From an uncultured Cellvibrio sp. (GTDB lineage Bacteria > Pseudomonadota > Gammaproteobacteria > Pseudomonadales > Cellvibrionaceae), in contig CAMPIG010000225.1 of assembly GCA_946886255.1 (NCBI GenBank), positions 1 through 7,746 of the forward strand: DNA of 7,746 nucleotides, read 5' to 3'. Shown here one piece after another: positions 7,298 through 7,746 of this stretch. A program made the translations under genes and the position numbers. Every line of letters begins with the position of its first letter. Position 1 is the first letter of the stretch. Under the pieces are notes generated by a model that saw nothing but the letters and a program-made list of their open reading frames with translations, had not been told where the DNA came from and ran no database searches.

Positions 7298-7746
7298 ATG
7301 ACTCAACCGCTTACCCACCTGGGCGATATGCCTATTGAGATTTTCCTGCGCGACTACTGGCAGAAAAAACCCTTGCTGATTCGCAATGCGCTACCGGGTT
7401 TTGTATCGCCCCTGGATGGCGATGAGCTGGCCGGCCTGGCCCTGGAAGAAGAGGTGGAATCACGCCTGGTTGTGGAAAAAGGAAAGACGCCCTGGGAACT
7501 GCGCCATGGTCCTTTCGATGAAAAAACTTTTGCCACATTACCGGAAACTCATTGGACACTGCTGGTGCAAGCGGTTGATCAATGGGTTCCCGAAGTCCAC
7601 GAACTGCTACAGCATTTCCGCTTTATTCCCAACTGGCGTCTCGATGACATCATGATCAGCTATGCGCCGGATCAGGGAAGTGTCGGCCCCCACTTTGATT
7701 ATTACGATGTGTTTTTATTGCAGGGCGCGGGCAAACGCCATTGGCG
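7298..7746 (+). CDS. roxA: RoxA/YcfD-like ribosomal protein L16 arginine hydroxylase (cupin/JmjC), 3' end cut by window
   Basis: The reading frame is open from ATG 7298 to the window edge, giving 149 complete codons of an expected protein of roughly 370-400 residues. RoxA is a cytoplasmic Fe(II)/2-oxoglutarate-dependent oxygenase that hydroxylates an arginine of ribosomal protein L16. Visible hallmarks are an N-terminal FLRDYWQKKPLLIRNA (residues 16-31), EVESRLV around residue 60, HGPF near 78, WTLLVQAVDQW, then WRLDDIMISYAP and the cupin strand VGPHFDYYDVFLLQG. H132 and D134 are two of the three iron ligands; the third His lies beyond the window. A short purine-rich GAGA at 7289-7292 is the likely ribosome binding site, five bases before the ATG. 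The gene follows the transglutaminase stop by 41 bp with its own likely promoter. In related bacteria this family usually sits by housekeeping genes, so a role in the amidoligase system is not implied. Confidence 0.9.
   Translation, partial: MTQPLTHLGDMPIEIFLRDYWQKKPLLIRNALPGFVSPLDGDELAGLALEEEVESRLVVEKGKTPWELRHGPFDEKTFATLPETHWTLLVQAVDQWVPEVHELLQHFRFIPNWRLDDIMISYAPDQGSVGPHFDYYDVFLLQGAGKRHW

Noticed and set aside
7332..7559. Antisense and alternative-frame ORFs within the last 450 bases
   Set aside because: The + strand frame from 7298 reads as RoxA to the window edge, so these are shadows of it.

Overview
The window looks like chromosomal DNA from a mid-GC gammaproteobacterium. The main pointer is the truncated gene at the right edge, which matches RoxA/YcfD (ribosomal protein L16 arginine hydroxylase), a family typical of Gammaproteobacteria. 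Composition and style suggest a Cellvibrio/Pseudomonas-like background, but the sequence alone does not prove the genus. All four recognisable genes are on the + strand. I see no RNA genes, insertion sequences, CRISPR arrays or phage genes.

Layout: 1-252 is an AT-richer leader without a convincing gene; it holds a perfect 8-bp-arm inverted repeat. 253-3612 encodes an 1119-residue fusion of an N-terminal transglutaminase-like protease/transferase with a large DUF2126 putative amidoligase. 3613-3834 is a 222-bp spacer with a candidate promoter and a small palindrome. 3835-6375 encodes an 846-residue fusion of a circularly permuted ATP-grasp domain (DUF404/DUF407) with an alpha-E domain (DUF403). 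6372-7256 encodes a second, stand-alone transglutaminase-like protein, whose GTG start overlaps the preceding stop codon. 7298-7746 is the 5' part of roxA, which appears to have its own promoter overlapping the end of the transglutaminase gene.

The first three genes belong together. They form the predicted amidoligase/transglutaminase system recognised by comparative genomics: two different ATP-dependent ligase folds (GCS/GS-like DUF2126 and ATP-grasp), the helical alpha-E partner and two papain-like transglutaminase domains. The ligases are expected to form amide or peptide bonds on a peptide or small-molecule substrate, and the transglutaminase domains to cleave or transfer them. The real substrate and product remain unknown to me. 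Catalytic triads (Cys-His-Asp) of both transglutaminase domains and the hallmark motifs of the ATP-grasp and alpha-E domains are intact, so the system looks functional. RoxA is probably an unrelated housekeeping neighbour.
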